NCBI GenBank assembly: GCA_029941115.1 | Contig: JAPYRK010000008.1 | Coordinates: 1-60,069 of the forward strand | Reading direction: 5' to 3' | Origin: Dehalococcoidia bacterium | Lineage (GTDB): Bacteria; Chloroflexota; Dehalococcoidia; UBA2979 | DNA: 60,069 nucleotides | Shown here: piece by piece, positions 36,682 through 45,691 of the stretch | Numbering within the stretch: the stretch's first letter is position 1 | Layout of the letters: every line of letters begins with the position of its first letter | Notes under the pieces: generated by a model | The model's database searches: none | What the model was told of the DNA's origin: nothing | What the model saw: only the letters and a program-made list of their open reading frames with translations | Made by a program: the position numbers and the translations under genes

Positions 36682-39096
36682 TTATTGTGGCGGTTGATTG
36701 ACTATGACTCCTTGTGAATATAACTCTGATATCTCACTCTCTGAATACCCGAGCTCTTCAAGCACCTCCTCATTGGCACCTCCCAATGCGGGAGGTCCAG
36801 ACCACCAGGAATATCTCCGCGCCCCATCATATTTAACAGGTAAACCATCACTTTGTGGTTTCTCTCCAGTTGGCCACTCCGTATATGAAAAATATTCTTC
36901 CTCGACTAGATGTGGATCTTGAAGATACTCTGGTGCAGACAAAACTGCTCCCGCCGGGACGCCGGCAGCTTGGAGGCTAATCATCAGTTCGGTCTTATCA
37001 AACTTCCGGGTCCACTTGCCTATTTTTTCAACCAGTGTTTGCCTATTTATCCGCCTCACGGCCCTGTCAGAAAATAATGGGTCTACATGCCATGATTCAC
37101 CAGCAGACTCTGCAAAAATCCTCCATTCACCCTCCGTTTGACATGAAATCACAATCCACTCATCGTCACGGTTAGTCGTCACTGGTTGATCGGCAGATCG
37201 CTCTGACGACGCCTTTTGACTATTAAATTCATTTGTCTGCAATGCTTGGCACCTAAAAATACCCTGAAACGCATAATCCAAATTATCGTTCCCATGTTGC
37301 CCAGGAGGAGAACCTTCAATTTGAGTTTGTAGATAAAATTCGCCAACATAGCAACCCATAGCTTCTGACTGAGAAAGGTCAACAAGACTGCCTTCACCTG
37401 TATCTCTCCGATGTTTTAGCGCAGCAAGAACAGAAGTTGCCGCAGTTATTCCTGCTGCCGCATCCGTTATAGCCTGAGATGTCACTCGCGGCTCCTCAGG
37501 GCTATACCCCATTATTTCAGGCAGTCCTGACAAAGGCTCAATGCTGGGACCGAGTCCTACATAGTCCTTGTACGGTCCTTCACGACCTAGAGCCGGCATC
37601 GCTACGTAAATTAATCTTGGATTGACTTCATGCAGAGTTTCATAATCTAACCCTAGTGATGGCATCGCCCTAACGCTAAAATTTTCGATAAGAACATCGC
37701 TGTCAGCAACGATTTTTAAGAAAATATCTCGACCGGCTTCAGCTTTTAAATCAAAAGAAACGGATCGCTTATTCCGATTGAGTTTATTGTTCAAGCCATG
37801 ACGATTCCAAAGTTGTTCTAAGTCGTCCCCTACTCCGAGGCCGCTAAACATTGCAGGAGCTGATCGGGGGCCACGCCCCATGGGGGCCTCAATTTTTAAC
37901 ACATCTGCCCCAAGATCTCCTAGTAATCTCGAGCAAAGTGGTCCGGACCAAATGCGAGTCATATCTGCAATCTTCAAGCCAGCTAACGGTCGATCAGCAG
38001 AATTATTCCCTGCCTCAGACAATGCATCAGAATTAGTCTCTATATCCTTAATCTGGAGAGAGCCTACGAGTCCAGGCGCCTTTTCAGGTCTCGGCTTTAA
38101 TCCTGAAATCGTGAACGGTGATCCCGGTGTTAAGAAGCTACGCGTATCACTCTTAATTTCTTTAAAGTATTTTCGTGAAACTAATTGCACATCATCAAAA
38201 ATTTGATCCAACGGTACAGTTATTCCGATCGGAACTCGCCACGTCTCCTGTCCATCCTTCAACACATCCCGTACTTTTTTATCGCGCAGAAATTCGCTAA
38301 TCAAATCTTCAATCTCGTCCTCTCGCGACATTCTATCGGAATTAAGAAAAATATCCTCGCGATCAGCTAACTCTGATCCGCCAATCCATAAAGCAAAAGG
38401 AGCCCAGAAATTAGGTAGGATATTCATTCCAACCCAACCATCGCTTGCTGGAAGTAAGGTGGTGGGACACAGCGTTTGAAACCGGTTCCCATGTCGTGAC
38501 CTAACTGATTTTTCGAAAATCCACATCACATCCGTGAACTGATGCAGTGAAGCAAGGGTCTCAAGGATCGAAATATCGATGGTAGTGAGATTTTTACCAT
38601 ACAACCACTGTGACATTGCATTTACATACGCAATACTGCCAGCTTGGTAATAACAATATTGACCTGGAAGCGTCAAAGGTTCCCGTTCTGCATCACCGGA
38701 GAGCCATGTGGATCCTCCAAGCGCGTTCAAGGTCGCCGACGTCGCCTTAAAATCTTTGTAGGGACCGCTACGCCCAAATGGTGTGATAAAAATCCTTGCA
38801 CGGGTGTGAGTTCCACCCATTTCGAGCAAACCAAAATCATCAATCTCTGAGGGGGACAAATCAGAGAGAATGATGTCACTGGTCTCCGCAAGAGCGCTGA
38901 GTTCTTCAAGATTTTGCGGATCCGCAAAATCTATTGTGATTCGAGATTTTCCGCCGTTCACGTAGAGGTCACTGTGTGGAATAGGATCTATTCTCTCATC
39001 TGACTCAATTCGAATAACCTCGGCGCCCCAACGCTGAAATAATTTGCCGCCGAATGCCGCAGCCCCCTCAGAGTTGCTGATCTCTAAAACTCGCAT
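36682..39096 (-). CDS. Tandem CaiB/BaiF (family III) CoA-transferase, N-terminal copy degenerate
   Basis: An 804-residue fusion of two CaiB/BaiF domains (about 1-370 and 383-804). The C-terminal copy is complete: IADMTRIWSGPLCSRLLGDLGADVLKIE, RNKRSVSFDLK, IENFSVRAM, and catalytic Asp545 in SQAITDAAAG, which forms the aspartyl-CoA intermediate. The N-terminal copy keeps the fold (FGGKLFQRWGAEVIRIE, GRSGPYKDF) but has Gln151 at the matching position (YYQAGSIAY) and is probably non-catalytic. Family III enzymes are intertwined dimers, so the fusion could form a one-site pseudo-heterodimer. Substrates are carboxylate/CoA pairs, unidentified here. Confidence 0.9.
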   Translation of the reverse strand: MRVLEISNSEGAAAFGGKLFQRWGAEVIRIESDERIDPIPHSDLYVNGGKSRITIDFADPQNLEELSALAETSDIILSDLSPSEIDDFGLLEMGGTHTRARIFITPFGRSGPYKDFKATSATLNALGGSTWLSGDAEREPLTLPGQYCYYQAGSIAYVNAMSQWLYGKNLTTIDISILETLASLHQFTDVMWIFEKSVRSRHGNRFQTLCPTTLLPASDGWVGMNILPNFWAPFALWIGGSELADREDIFLNSDRMSREDEIEDLISEFLRDKKVRDVLKDGQETWRVPIGITVPLDQIFDDVQLVSRKYFKEIKSDTRSFLTPGSPFTISGLKPRPEKAPGLVGSLQIKDIETNSDALSEAGNNSADRPLAGLKIADMTRIWSGPLCSRLLGDLGADVLKIEAPMGRGPRSAPAMFSGLGVGDDLEQLWNRHGLNNKLNRNKRSVSFDLKAEAGRDIFLKIVADSDVLIENFSVRAMPSLGLDYETLHEVNPRLIYVAMPALGREGPYKDYVGLGPSIEPLSGLPEIMGYSPEEPRVTSQAITDAAAGITAATSVLAALKHRRDTGEGSLVDLSQSEAMGCYVGEFYLQTQIEGSPPGQHGNDNLDYAFQGIFRCQALQTNEFNSQKASSERSADQPVTTNRDDEWIVISCQTEGEWRIFAESAGESWHVDPLFSDRAVRRINRQTLVEKIGKWTRKFDKTELMISLQAAGVPAGAVLSAPEYLQDPHLVEEEYFSYTEWPTGEKPQSDGLPVKYDGARRYSWWSGPPALGGANEEVLEELGYSESEISELYSQGVIVNQPPQ

Positions 39097-39194
39097 ACAA
39101 AGCGTCCCATCTATTTCACAGATCTCTTTGCCTTACCTTAAAACGATCTACTGGGATTTTAGTCAATTGCTTCGCCTATGTCCCGATGTTTAGC

Positions 39195-39200
39195 TATACT
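39195..39200 (+). promoter_or_regulatory. Candidate -10 element upstream of the biotinyl-carboxyltransferase pair
   Basis: TATACT preceded by AGC, 33 bases before the biotinyl protein start. No good -35 hexamer stands at 16-18 bases; TTGCTT at 39167 is 22 bases away. The same AGCTATACT string occurs before mreB at 50550-50558. Confidence 0.25.
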
Positions 39201-39220
39201 TCGGGAAAATAACCAATATG

Positions 39221-39226
39221 AAGGGA
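39221..39226 (+). promoter_or_regulatory. Ribosome binding site deciding the biotinyl protein start
   Basis: AAGGGA ends 6 bases before the ATG at 39233; the in-frame ATG at 39218 lies upstream of it and would have no site. Confidence 0.55.
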
Positions 39227-39232
39227 ACGATA

Positions 39233-39445
39233 ATGACTGACGTTAAAGCCGAATGGCCTGGAGTGATTTCAGAAATCAAGGTTAGTGTAGGCGACACGGT
39301 TACTGAGGATCAGGAAATTATAATCTTGGAGTCCATGAAAATGCTTACACCCATTCTGTCTCCTGCGGCTGGAACTGTAGCCGAAATAGCGGTCGAACAA
39401 GGCCAGTATGTCGATGAGGGGACAACTCTTGCAAAATTAGACTGA
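39233..39445 (+). CDS. Single-domain biotinyl carrier protein
   Basis: A 70-residue lipoyl/biotinyl-domain protein consisting of little more than the swinging domain. ESMKM places the biotin-accepting lysine at Lys36, and the two halves of the flattened barrel (WPGVISEIKVSVGDTV and PAAGTVAEIAVEQGQYV) are complete. Such minimal carriers are known from transcarboxylase-type enzymes and acyl-CoA carboxylases. The carboxyltransferase partner follows 47 bases later; a biotin carboxylase and biotin ligase are not in this window. Lipoylation is unlikely because the Lys is flanked by Met on both sides. Confidence 0.9.
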   Translation: MTDVKAEWPGVISEIKVSVGDTVTEDQEIIILESMKMLTPILSPAAGTVAEIAVEQGQYVDEGTTLAKLD

Positions 39446-39446
39446 G

Positions 39447-39463
39447 TTGTCTTTTTTTGACAA
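39447..39463 (+). repeat. Small T7-loop inverted repeat between carrier and carboxyltransferase genes
   Basis: TTGTC, seven T, GACAA. The hairpin has a 5-bp stem and U7 loop in the transcript, directly after the carrier stop; it might tune relative expression of the two cistrons or be chance. Confidence 0.25.
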
Positions 39464-39492
39464 ATTGAACGCTAACAGAAGGAGTTTTCACC

Positions 39493-41061
39493 ATGGTCTG
39501 GCAACCTGAAATTGACGAGTTAAATCAGCGAAAAGAGCTAGCCTACAAACTCGGGGGCGAGGAGCGAGTACAGAAACATCTCGATAACGGAAAACTTACT
39601 ATTCGAGACAGAATAGCGACTCTAGCTGACGAAAATTCTTTTCGAGAACGGGGTGTTCTAGCTGGAAAGGCCACATATGAAGATAATGAACTCGTTGATT
39701 TCCGCCCATCGAATTATGTGATGGGCCTGGGGAAAATAAATGGCCGGCGAGTGAGTATCGGTGGCGACGATTTCACAGTACGCGGTGGAGCCGCTGATGG
39801 TGCTGTCGGTGATAAAAAAACGCATCAAGAACGTATGGCACTTGAACTTAGAATTCCAATCGTCCGGCTTGTTGATGGAACCGGCGGTGGTGGATCAGTT
39901 AAGACCATAGAAGATATCGGACGCACCTATCTTCCTGGTGGACCGGGATTCTGGGAAACTGCTAATGACGCGATGGAGCAAGTACCAGTAGTTGCAGCCG
40001 CGATGGGTTCGGTTGCCGGCATAGGAGCTGCTCGAGTCGCCGTTTCGCACTTCTCAGTCATTGTCAAAGGCACGGGACAAGTGTTTACTGCGGGGCCACC
40101 TGTAGTTGAGCGGGGCCTCGGTATGTGGGTAAACAAAGAAGACTTAGGTGGGGCCGAAATCCATGCCCACGGATCTGGAGTCTGTGATAACGAAGCAACT
40201 GATGAACTCGATGCGTTCGAACAAATAAGAATTTTTCTATCCTACCTCCCTTCAAGCAGTTGGGAACTTCCACCTCATGAAAGCACTGACGATTCTCCAA
40301 CTAGGCGTGATGAAGAACTGTTGTCAATCATTCCTCGTGAGCGACGACAGCCTCATATCATTCGCAAGTTAATCAAACACATTATCGACCATGATTCTTT
40401 CTTTGAAATTGGTAAATTCTTTGGACGGTCGGTCGTTACCTGCCTGGGCAGAATTGACGGATTCCCGGTCGCAATCATTGCCAATGATCCAATGGTAGTT
40501 GGTGGATCTCTTGATACTCCAGGTTCAGAGAAAATGCTTAAGTTTATCGATCTCGCGGATACGTTCAATCTCCCAATAATAAACCTGGTCGATCAGCCAG
40601 GATTCATGATTGGTGTAGAGGCTGAAAAAGCTGGCGTGATAAAAGCTGGTGTTCGCGCGCTACAGGCTATCTATCAATGTAGCGTACCTTGGGCTACGGT
40701 GGTTTTACGAAGGGCTTATGGTGTGGCCGGAGCTGGCCATCAAAATCATTCAAATTCAAGATGGCCATATAGGATTTCGTGGCCTTCGGGAGATTGGGGA
40801 TCACTTCCAATTGAGGGTGGTGTAATGGCCGCTTATCGACGTGATATTGAAGCAGCCGATGACCCTGAATCCTACAGACAGCAAATCGAGGATAAACTCA
40901 ATCTCCTAAGATCCCCATTTCGAACTGCTGAGTCCTTTAATATTGAAGATATTGTTGACCCGCGCGACACTAGGCCACTACTGGCTGAGTGGGTTCAGGA
41001 CGCATATCGCGTACTACGTATCAGTACACTTGGACCCAAAGGACGGGGAATGCGAGCTTAA
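39493..41061 (+). CDS. Acyl-CoA carboxylase carboxyltransferase subunit (second paralogue)
   Basis: A 522-residue crotonase-fold carboxyltransferase. It has GKLTIRDRIATLADENSFRE, DDFTVRGGAADGAVG, VKGTGQVFTAGPPVVERGLG, FLSYLPSSSWELPP, VDQPGFMIGVEAEKAGVIKAG and LRRAYGVAGAGHQ, matching the N and C carboxyltransferase lobes. AGAAGGAG at 39477-39484 sets the ATG. The adjacent single-domain biotin carrier suggests a multisubunit biotin-dependent carboxylase or decarboxylase. Compared with the copy at 19.5 kb it is clearly paralogous and not a near-identical duplicate. Acyl-CoA specificity is not readable. Confidence 0.9.
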   Translation: MVWQPEIDELNQRKELAYKLGGEERVQKHLDNGKLTIRDRIATLADENSFRERGVLAGKATYEDNELVDFRPSNYVMGLGKINGRRVSIGGDDFTVRGGAADGAVGDKKTHQERMALELRIPIVRLVDGTGGGGSVKTIEDIGRTYLPGGPGFWETANDAMEQVPVVAAAMGSVAGIGAARVAVSHFSVIVKGTGQVFTAGPPVVERGLGMWVNKEDLGGAEIHAHGSGVCDNEATDELDAFEQIRIFLSYLPSSSWELPPHESTDDSPTRRDEELLSIIPRERRQPHIIRKLIKHIIDHDSFFEIGKFFGRSVVTCLGRIDGFPVAIIANDPMVVGGSLDTPGSEKMLKFIDLADTFNLPIINLVDQPGFMIGVEAEKAGVIKAGVRALQAIYQCSVPWATVVLRRAYGVAGAGHQNHSNSRWPYRISWPSGDWGSLPIEGGVMAAYRRDIEAADDPESYRQQIEDKLNLLRSPFRTAESFNIEDIVDPRDTRPLLAEWVQDAYRVLRISTLGPKGRGMRA

Positions 41062-41076
41062 AACAAGGCCCGCTTC

Positions 41077-41091
41077 GCTCACTGACTGAGC
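41077..41091. terminator. Possible bidirectional hairpin between converging genes
   Basis: GCTCA-ctgac-TGAGC, 5-bp stem with a 5-base loop, in the 39-base gap between the carboxyltransferase and dehydrogenase genes. It is short and without a U-run, so only weakly supported. Confidence 0.25.
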
Positions 41092-41100
41092 CAAGACCAA

Positions 41101-42069
41101 TCAATAACCTGCTTGCTTGTCGTACACTCCTAGAAGCTCTTCACTCGTTCTCCATCGACCTATATTCTGAACAAATCGATCAATATTACGGCCAGATCTT
41201 AGTTGCGAAGCTCCTGCCGTATGTGGAGTCATAACTACATTCTCATAATTCCAAAAAGGGTGATCAGCTGGCATCGGTTCAACTGTGTGCACGTCTAGAC
41301 CAGCCCCCCGAATATGCCCAGAGTCTAAAGCGCGCTGTAAAGCCTTGTCATCAACTATCTCCCCACGAGTGACGTTGATCAAAAAAGAACCTTTTCGCAT
41401 TTGGCTAAACACTTCGTCATTAAAAAATCCTTGGGTCTCAGCCGTGAGCGGTAAGCAAATCGCAACAATATCAGAAAGGCTAAGAAGTTCCGGAATCGAA
41501 TCCAGATCCCATACTTCTACTACGTCGTCATTGCCCTCAACTTTATTGTTATCAACCGCCAGGCAACTCATACCAAACGCACGACCTCGTTTCGCCATCG
41601 CCTGACCCGTGCCGCCAAATCCCAAAATCCCTAGAGTTAGGCCATCTAGCTCAATCTCGTCTGCCCTCAACTCAGCTCGACTAGCCCATCCTTCAGGGCC
41701 CAACTTTATAGCCCGTTGTAGATTTCTAGTCATCGTCAATAAAAGCGCGAATCCGTGGTCAGCTAAATGGCCGCCCACAAGGCCTTTCTCTCCCGTCAAA
41801 ACTATTTCACTGTCTCGAAATTCCGGGTACGCATATATATCAACGCCGGACGACGCTGAGTGTACCCACTTTAATTTAGGTGCCTTCTGTAGCAGTGGTA
41901 GAGGCACATGACCCAGAATAACTTCAGAATCTTGCGCTAATTCCATTGCTTCTCCAATATTAGAAGCCACGGTGACAACTCCATTCGGACCTGCCGCAAG
42001 TCTTATATTCTCGACCTCAGTATCCGATATAGAAGGCATCGTGAGGCCTAAAATAACCAAGATATTCAT
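41101..42069 (-). CDS. D-2-hydroxyacid dehydrogenase family protein
   Basis: NAD(P)-dependent 2-hydroxyacid dehydrogenase of 322 residues. The Rossmann motif is GILGFGGTGQAMAKRG, with AVDNNK in the second strand. The catalytic set is NVTRGEIVDD (Arg region), GLDVHTVEPMP (Glu) and MTPHTAG (His). The catalytic DVHTVEP differs only slightly from the usual DVFxxEP. The protein could reduce a 2-keto acid or glyoxylate-like substrate. It is 40 bases downstream of a class III aminotransferase gene on the same strand, so keto-acid metabolism is a fair guess. Confidence 0.88.
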   Translation of the reverse strand: MNILVILGLTMPSISDTEVENIRLAAGPNGVVTVASNIGEAMELAQDSEVILGHVPLPLLQKAPKLKWVHSASSGVDIYAYPEFRDSEIVLTGEKGLVGGHLADHGFALLLTMTRNLQRAIKLGPEGWASRAELRADEIELDGLTLGILGFGGTGQAMAKRGRAFGMSCLAVDNNKVEGNDDVVEVWDLDSIPELLSLSDIVAICLPLTAETQGFFNDEVFSQMRKGSFLINVTRGEIVDDKALQRALDSGHIRGAGLDVHTVEPMPADHPFWNYENVVMTPHTAGASQLRSGRNIDRFVQNIGRWRTSEELLGVYDKQAGY

Positions 42070-42109
42070 CCGCTAACTCCATACCATCGTAATCTCTACC
42101 TGACAGACG

Positions 42110-43444
42110 CTAGCCAATCCCATATGTTGATTCAACGGTATCAAGCACCTGATCCAGAGAATCAACTATTTCGTCAGCTTCCTCTCGGTTAGTTACCAAC
42201 GGAGGGGCAACCTGGATACTCGCTCCACCTCGAGACAGGAGTCCGTTGTCCCGCATTGCTTGGCTTACAACTTTACCGATCTCGTCATCAAGTCTAAATT
42301 CTTCTGCAGCCTCTACATTACGTTTCAGATCAATAATTTGCATAAGTCCAATTCCACGTGTATCCGAGACTATCGTGGAGTGTCGTTTCTGCAGTTCTTC
42401 AAGTTGTGATGCGATATAAGCGCCTGTCCGTTCAGAATTTTCGACCAAACCTTCGTCTGCAATAATATCTAAATTCGCCAATGCCACGGCACAGGAAACA
42501 GGATGAGCACCCCACGTGCTACCACCGACTAAGGCCTTAGAAGCATCGCCTCTGAAGCCTTCAGAAATCTTCTCACTAGCCAATGCCGCAGCGATTGGTG
42601 CATAGCCGGAGGAAAGCTGTTTGGCGACAGTCATAATATCGGGACTAACTCCAAAATGTTCCATTGCAAACCATTTCCCTGTACGACCAAATCCGTTAAT
42701 AACCTCATCGGCTATTAACACAATATTGTGTTCGTCACATAATTCTCGTAATCTCTGCCAATAAGAGGAATCGGGCACGTGGGACCCATTAGCCGTTGAA
42801 ATAGGCTCCGCTATGAACGCGGCAATCGTTTCAGGTTTTTCATCCTTAATTACTTGTTCAATGAAGCCTGCATCTAAGACGCTAGGTACTCTGATAGCGC
42901 CGGGCATCATTGGCTCAAATGGTACTTTATTCATAATTGACGCATGATTCACTGACATAGCTGCATATGTTGTGCCATGATATGAGCCTACACGGGAGAG
43001 TACTTTGTACTTTTTACTATCACCACGATTATGATGCCATTGCTTTGCCATGCGCAAAGCCGCTTCAACGGCCTCAGAGCCGGAATTGACAAAAAAAGCA
43101 CGCTCAATCCCCTCAGGGGTAATTTCAGCTAACCTCGTAGCCAGGTCAATTGCCGGCTCAGTCGCGTAAGAAAATGGATTAGCGAACGACATTCTTGACA
43201 TCTGTTCAGAGGCTACATCCGCAAGTTTTCTTCGCCCATGCCCCACAGCAACTACCCACAAGCCAGACATTAGATCAATATATTGTCGATCCTTAGAATC
43301 CGTAAGATATATCCCCTCGCCGGATTTAATCACGAGTAACGCGTCATCCTGATTTAATTCATCCTGCTGGCTGGTATGAATCCATAGATGCTTGAGGGAG
43401 CGATCTATATAATCCTTTACGCCATCACCAAATTCGTTTGACAT
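42110..43444 (-). CDS. Class III pyridoxal-phosphate aminotransferase
   Basis: A 444-residue fold-type I transaminase of the omega-amino acid/4-aminobutyrate/beta-alanine:pyruvate group. The PLP-binding Lys is K275 in TVAKQLSSGYAPI; LIADEVINGFGRTGKWF gives the cofactor-ring Asp, and SGSEAVEAALRMAKQWH the phosphate region. The amino donor is unknown. It stands between the hydroxyacid dehydrogenase and an enoyl-CoA hydratase gene with gaps of 40 and 29 bases, suggesting one catabolic operon. Confidence 0.9.
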   Translation of the reverse strand: MSNEFGDGVKDYIDRSLKHLWIHTSQQDELNQDDALLVIKSGEGIYLTDSKDRQYIDLMSGLWVVAVGHGRRKLADVASEQMSRMSFANPFSYATEPAIDLATRLAEITPEGIERAFFVNSGSEAVEAALRMAKQWHHNRGDSKKYKVLSRVGSYHGTTYAAMSVNHASIMNKVPFEPMMPGAIRVPSVLDAGFIEQVIKDEKPETIAAFIAEPISTANGSHVPDSSYWQRLRELCDEHNIVLIADEVINGFGRTGKWFAMEHFGVSPDIMTVAKQLSSGYAPIAAALASEKISEGFRGDASKALVGGSTWGAHPVSCAVALANLDIIADEGLVENSERTGAYIASQLEELQKRHSTIVSDTRGIGLMQIIDLKRNVEAAEEFRLDDEIGKVVSQAMRDNGLLSRGGASIQVAPPLVTNREEADEIVDSLDQVLDTVESTYGIG

Positions 43445-43473
43445 TCTGAGATCCTTTCACTTAAAACAAGCTA

Positions 43474-44376
43474 TTAAACGCTCGCATTTCGTTCTTCTTG
43501 GGTTGCTCTGCGATTCTGATAAGCCGGAGTGGCTCGCCCATCTCCAAACTTAGTATCTCGCCATTCTAAGGCTGACTTTAAACCTTGCCCTCTGGCAATT
43601 TCACCATAGTCGCTCACGGCTTTAGCAAGATGCGCTCGAGCATCCATTTCACTCGAAAGTCGTTGCATGGTTCGGGCTCCCATTAGCTCAAGTCCTAAAT
43701 TGACGGTTCGCTTAGAGGCCGACAACAGGTCCGCATCAATCATCGCCATTCGATCCGCTAAATACTCCACCGCTTCATCTAATTGGTCATACGGAACAGC
43801 CTGTAGTACAAGTCCTATTGCAGCCGCATCTGCGCCCGAAATACTATCACCTGTCAAAAGCATTCGCTTGGCCCATTGAGGTCCTACGTGATAGAGCCAC
43901 ATATGAGCTGGCGGGACCCCCATTGCTCGAACAGGCGGAAAGCCGATTATCGCATCATCAGCAGCGATAATAATGTCAGCCAATAATACAAGGTCTGTTC
44001 CTCCCGCTATGCAATAACCGTGTACCTTACCGATGACCGGTTTATGCATATCAAAAATAGCCATCCGGAGTCTTTGCTGCAGTTCCATACCCCAGGCATC
44101 ATCGTCAATACCGCCGCTGGAACCACTGGCACGACCAAACTCGCCAGGGTCTGTTTTAGGAGCCGTGAGGTCATATCCGGCACAAAACGCACGACCATTT
44201 CCGCTAAGAACTACGCAGTGAACTCTTTTATCGTTATCCGCAGCCCACATCGCATCATGAATATCCTGCTGGAGTTCCCTGGATAATGCATTTAACTTTT
44301 CGGGACGGTTAAGGGTGACATAAGCCTTGCCATCGCGAACTTCGTAAATAAGATTCTCAAAATTGGTATCCGTCAT
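43474..44376 (-). CDS. Enoyl-CoA hydratase/isomerase family protein
   Basis: Crotonase-fold protein of 300 residues from the chosen ATG. The oxyanion segments are SGNGRAFCAGYDLTAP and VHGYCIAGGTDLVLLADIIIA; the usual acid/base Glu position reads in the FPPVRAMGVPPAHMWLY stretch without the typical Glu, so hydratase activity is uncertain. The frame extends to 44484, but MTDTNFENLIYEV at 44376 follows AGGACAGGT and matches crotonase N-termini, so the shorter form is chosen. It is probably the first gene of the unit with the aminotransferase and dehydrogenase. Confidence 0.82.
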   Translation of the reverse strand: MTDTNFENLIYEVRDGKAYVTLNRPEKLNALSRELQQDIHDAMWAADNDKRVHCVVLSGNGRAFCAGYDLTAPKTDPGEFGRASGSSGGIDDDAWGMELQQRLRMAIFDMHKPVIGKVHGYCIAGGTDLVLLADIIIAADDAIIGFPPVRAMGVPPAHMWLYHVGPQWAKRMLLTGDSISGADAAAIGLVLQAVPYDQLDEAVEYLADRMAMIDADLLSASKRTVNLGLELMGARTMQRLSSEMDARAHLAKAVSDYGEIARGQGLKSALEWRDTKFGDGRATPAYQNRRATQEERNASV

Positions 44377-44518
44377 AACACCTGTCCTCTCGCTACACGG
44401 GCAGTGTAGCGGGTAGATGGAGCTTGGCACAGGAGTTTCACGAAGATTTTCAATGTTGGAAAATCGAAAAATTAGCTCACCCAACTAGTAGATTAAAGCG
44501 CTATTTCCTCTTGGTTAA

Positions 44519-44875
44519 TTAAACTTTTAGCTCGACGACCTGATCTTGACCAGATTCAGTGATAAAGCAAGATGAGGTGCCGGTATGACAGATACCATCT
44601 TCGACTAATGAAACCTTCAAGATAACTACGTCACGGTCACAATCGGTTGTAATCGAGTGCACGTTTACAAAATCGCCAGAGGTCGCACCTTTATGCCAGA
44701 CTTCTTGCCGAGATCTAGACCAAAAAACAGCCTGCCCGAGCTCAATAGTTTTCTTCATCGTAGCTTCGTTCATATATCCGAGCATAATCACCGTTCCACT
44801 ATCTTTGAGTTGTAAAATAGCTGGAATTAAGCCTCTCTCGTCGTAAGTCAACTCACTGGGATCGAAACTGGTCAT
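44519..44875 (-). CDS. hisI: Phosphoribosyl-AMP cyclohydrolase
   Basis: Third step of histidine synthesis, 118 residues, the single-domain type without the HisE pyrophosphohydrolase. FWSRSRQEVWHKGATSG and TDCDRDVVILKV carry the Mg-binding Asp triad and the zinc Cys, with further Cys in ICHTGTSSCF. AGGAG stands 8 bases before the ATG. It is the last gene of hisH-hisA-hisF-hisI, 43 bases after hisF. Confidence 0.95.
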   Translation of the reverse strand: MTSFDPSELTYDERGLIPAILQLKDSGTVIMLGYMNEATMKKTIELGQAVFWSRSRQEVWHKGATSGDFVNVHSITTDCDRDVVILKVSLVEDGICHTGTSSCFITESGQDQVVELKV

Positions 44876-44918
44876 GTCACTTCTCCTTCTAGCACATCAT
44901 AACAGGCACTAATAGCCA

Positions 44919-45683
44919 CTAATTAACGGGTCGTATAGTTATTCCATGAGTACTTAGATATTCCTTTACCGATTTAATCGAGTGTTCACCAAAATGAAAA
45001 ATCGACGCAGCAAGTACGGCGTCCGCTCTCCCCATAGTTAATGCCTGCAGAAAGTGCTCTGGGCCACCCGCTCCACCTGATGCAATTATTGGAACACGCA
45101 CCCTGTCTCTAATAGCTCTAAGCAAAGCAATATCATAACCATCTTTATGTCCATCACTATCCATGGATGTCACCAAAAGTTCACCTGCGCCTCGCTCAGT
45201 GACCTCAGTTGCCCACTCAATTACGTCGATGCCAGTCTTAGTGCGACCGCCATGTGTAAAAATTTCCCACTTATTCTCTCCAACTAATTTTGCGTCTAGG
45301 GCAACTACCGTGCACTGAGATCCAAATCCCTTAGCTGATTGTCCAATCAAGTCAGGGTTTTCTACAGCTGCTGTATTCAGGGAAACCTTATCTGCGCCCG
45401 ACTCCAGCATTCTTCTTACATCCTCAGGTGACCGAACTCCTCCACCAACCGTCAAGGGAATAAATATCTGCTCTGCCGTTCTTTGAATCAGATCAAATGT
45501 GCTAGCTCTGTCATCTGAAGAAGCGGTTATATCCAGGAAAACCAACTCGTCAGCTCCATCTTGCTCGTACTTTGATGCAAGCTCGACGGGATCTCCTGCG
45601 TCGCGCAAGTTTATGAACGACACGCCTTTTACAACTCTGCCATTATCAACATCAAAACAAGGAATAATCCGGCGAGTCAACAT
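44919..45683 (-). CDS. hisF: Imidazole glycerol phosphate synthase, cyclase subunit
   Basis: TIM-barrel cyclase of 254 residues that combines PRFAR with ammonia from HisH to give IGP and AICAR. The catalytic Asp11 ([14 protein letters not shown]) and Asp130 (VVALDAK) are in place, with [10 protein letters not shown] and [14 protein letters not shown] forming the phosphate sites. It follows hisA by 8 bases. Normal length, no oddities. Confidence 0.96.
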   Translation of the reverse strand: MLTRRIIPCFDVDNGRVVKGVSFINLRDAGDPVELASKYEQDGADELVFLDITASSDDRASTFDLIQRTAEQIFIPLTVGGGVRSPEDVRRMLESGADKVSLNTAAVENPDLIGQSAKGFGSQCTVVALDAKLVGENKWEIFTHGGRTKTGIDVIEWATEVTERGAGELLVTSMDSDGHKDGYDIALLRAIRDRVRVPIIASGGAGGPEHFLQALTMGRADAVLAASIFHFGEHSIKSVKEYLSTHGITIRPVN

Positions 45684-45691
45684 CTAGTTAT

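Noticed and set aside
44377-44484. 36-residue N-terminal extension of the enoyl-CoA hydratase
   Set aside because: Cys/Pro-rich and unlike crotonases; a good ribosome site precedes the ATG at 44376.
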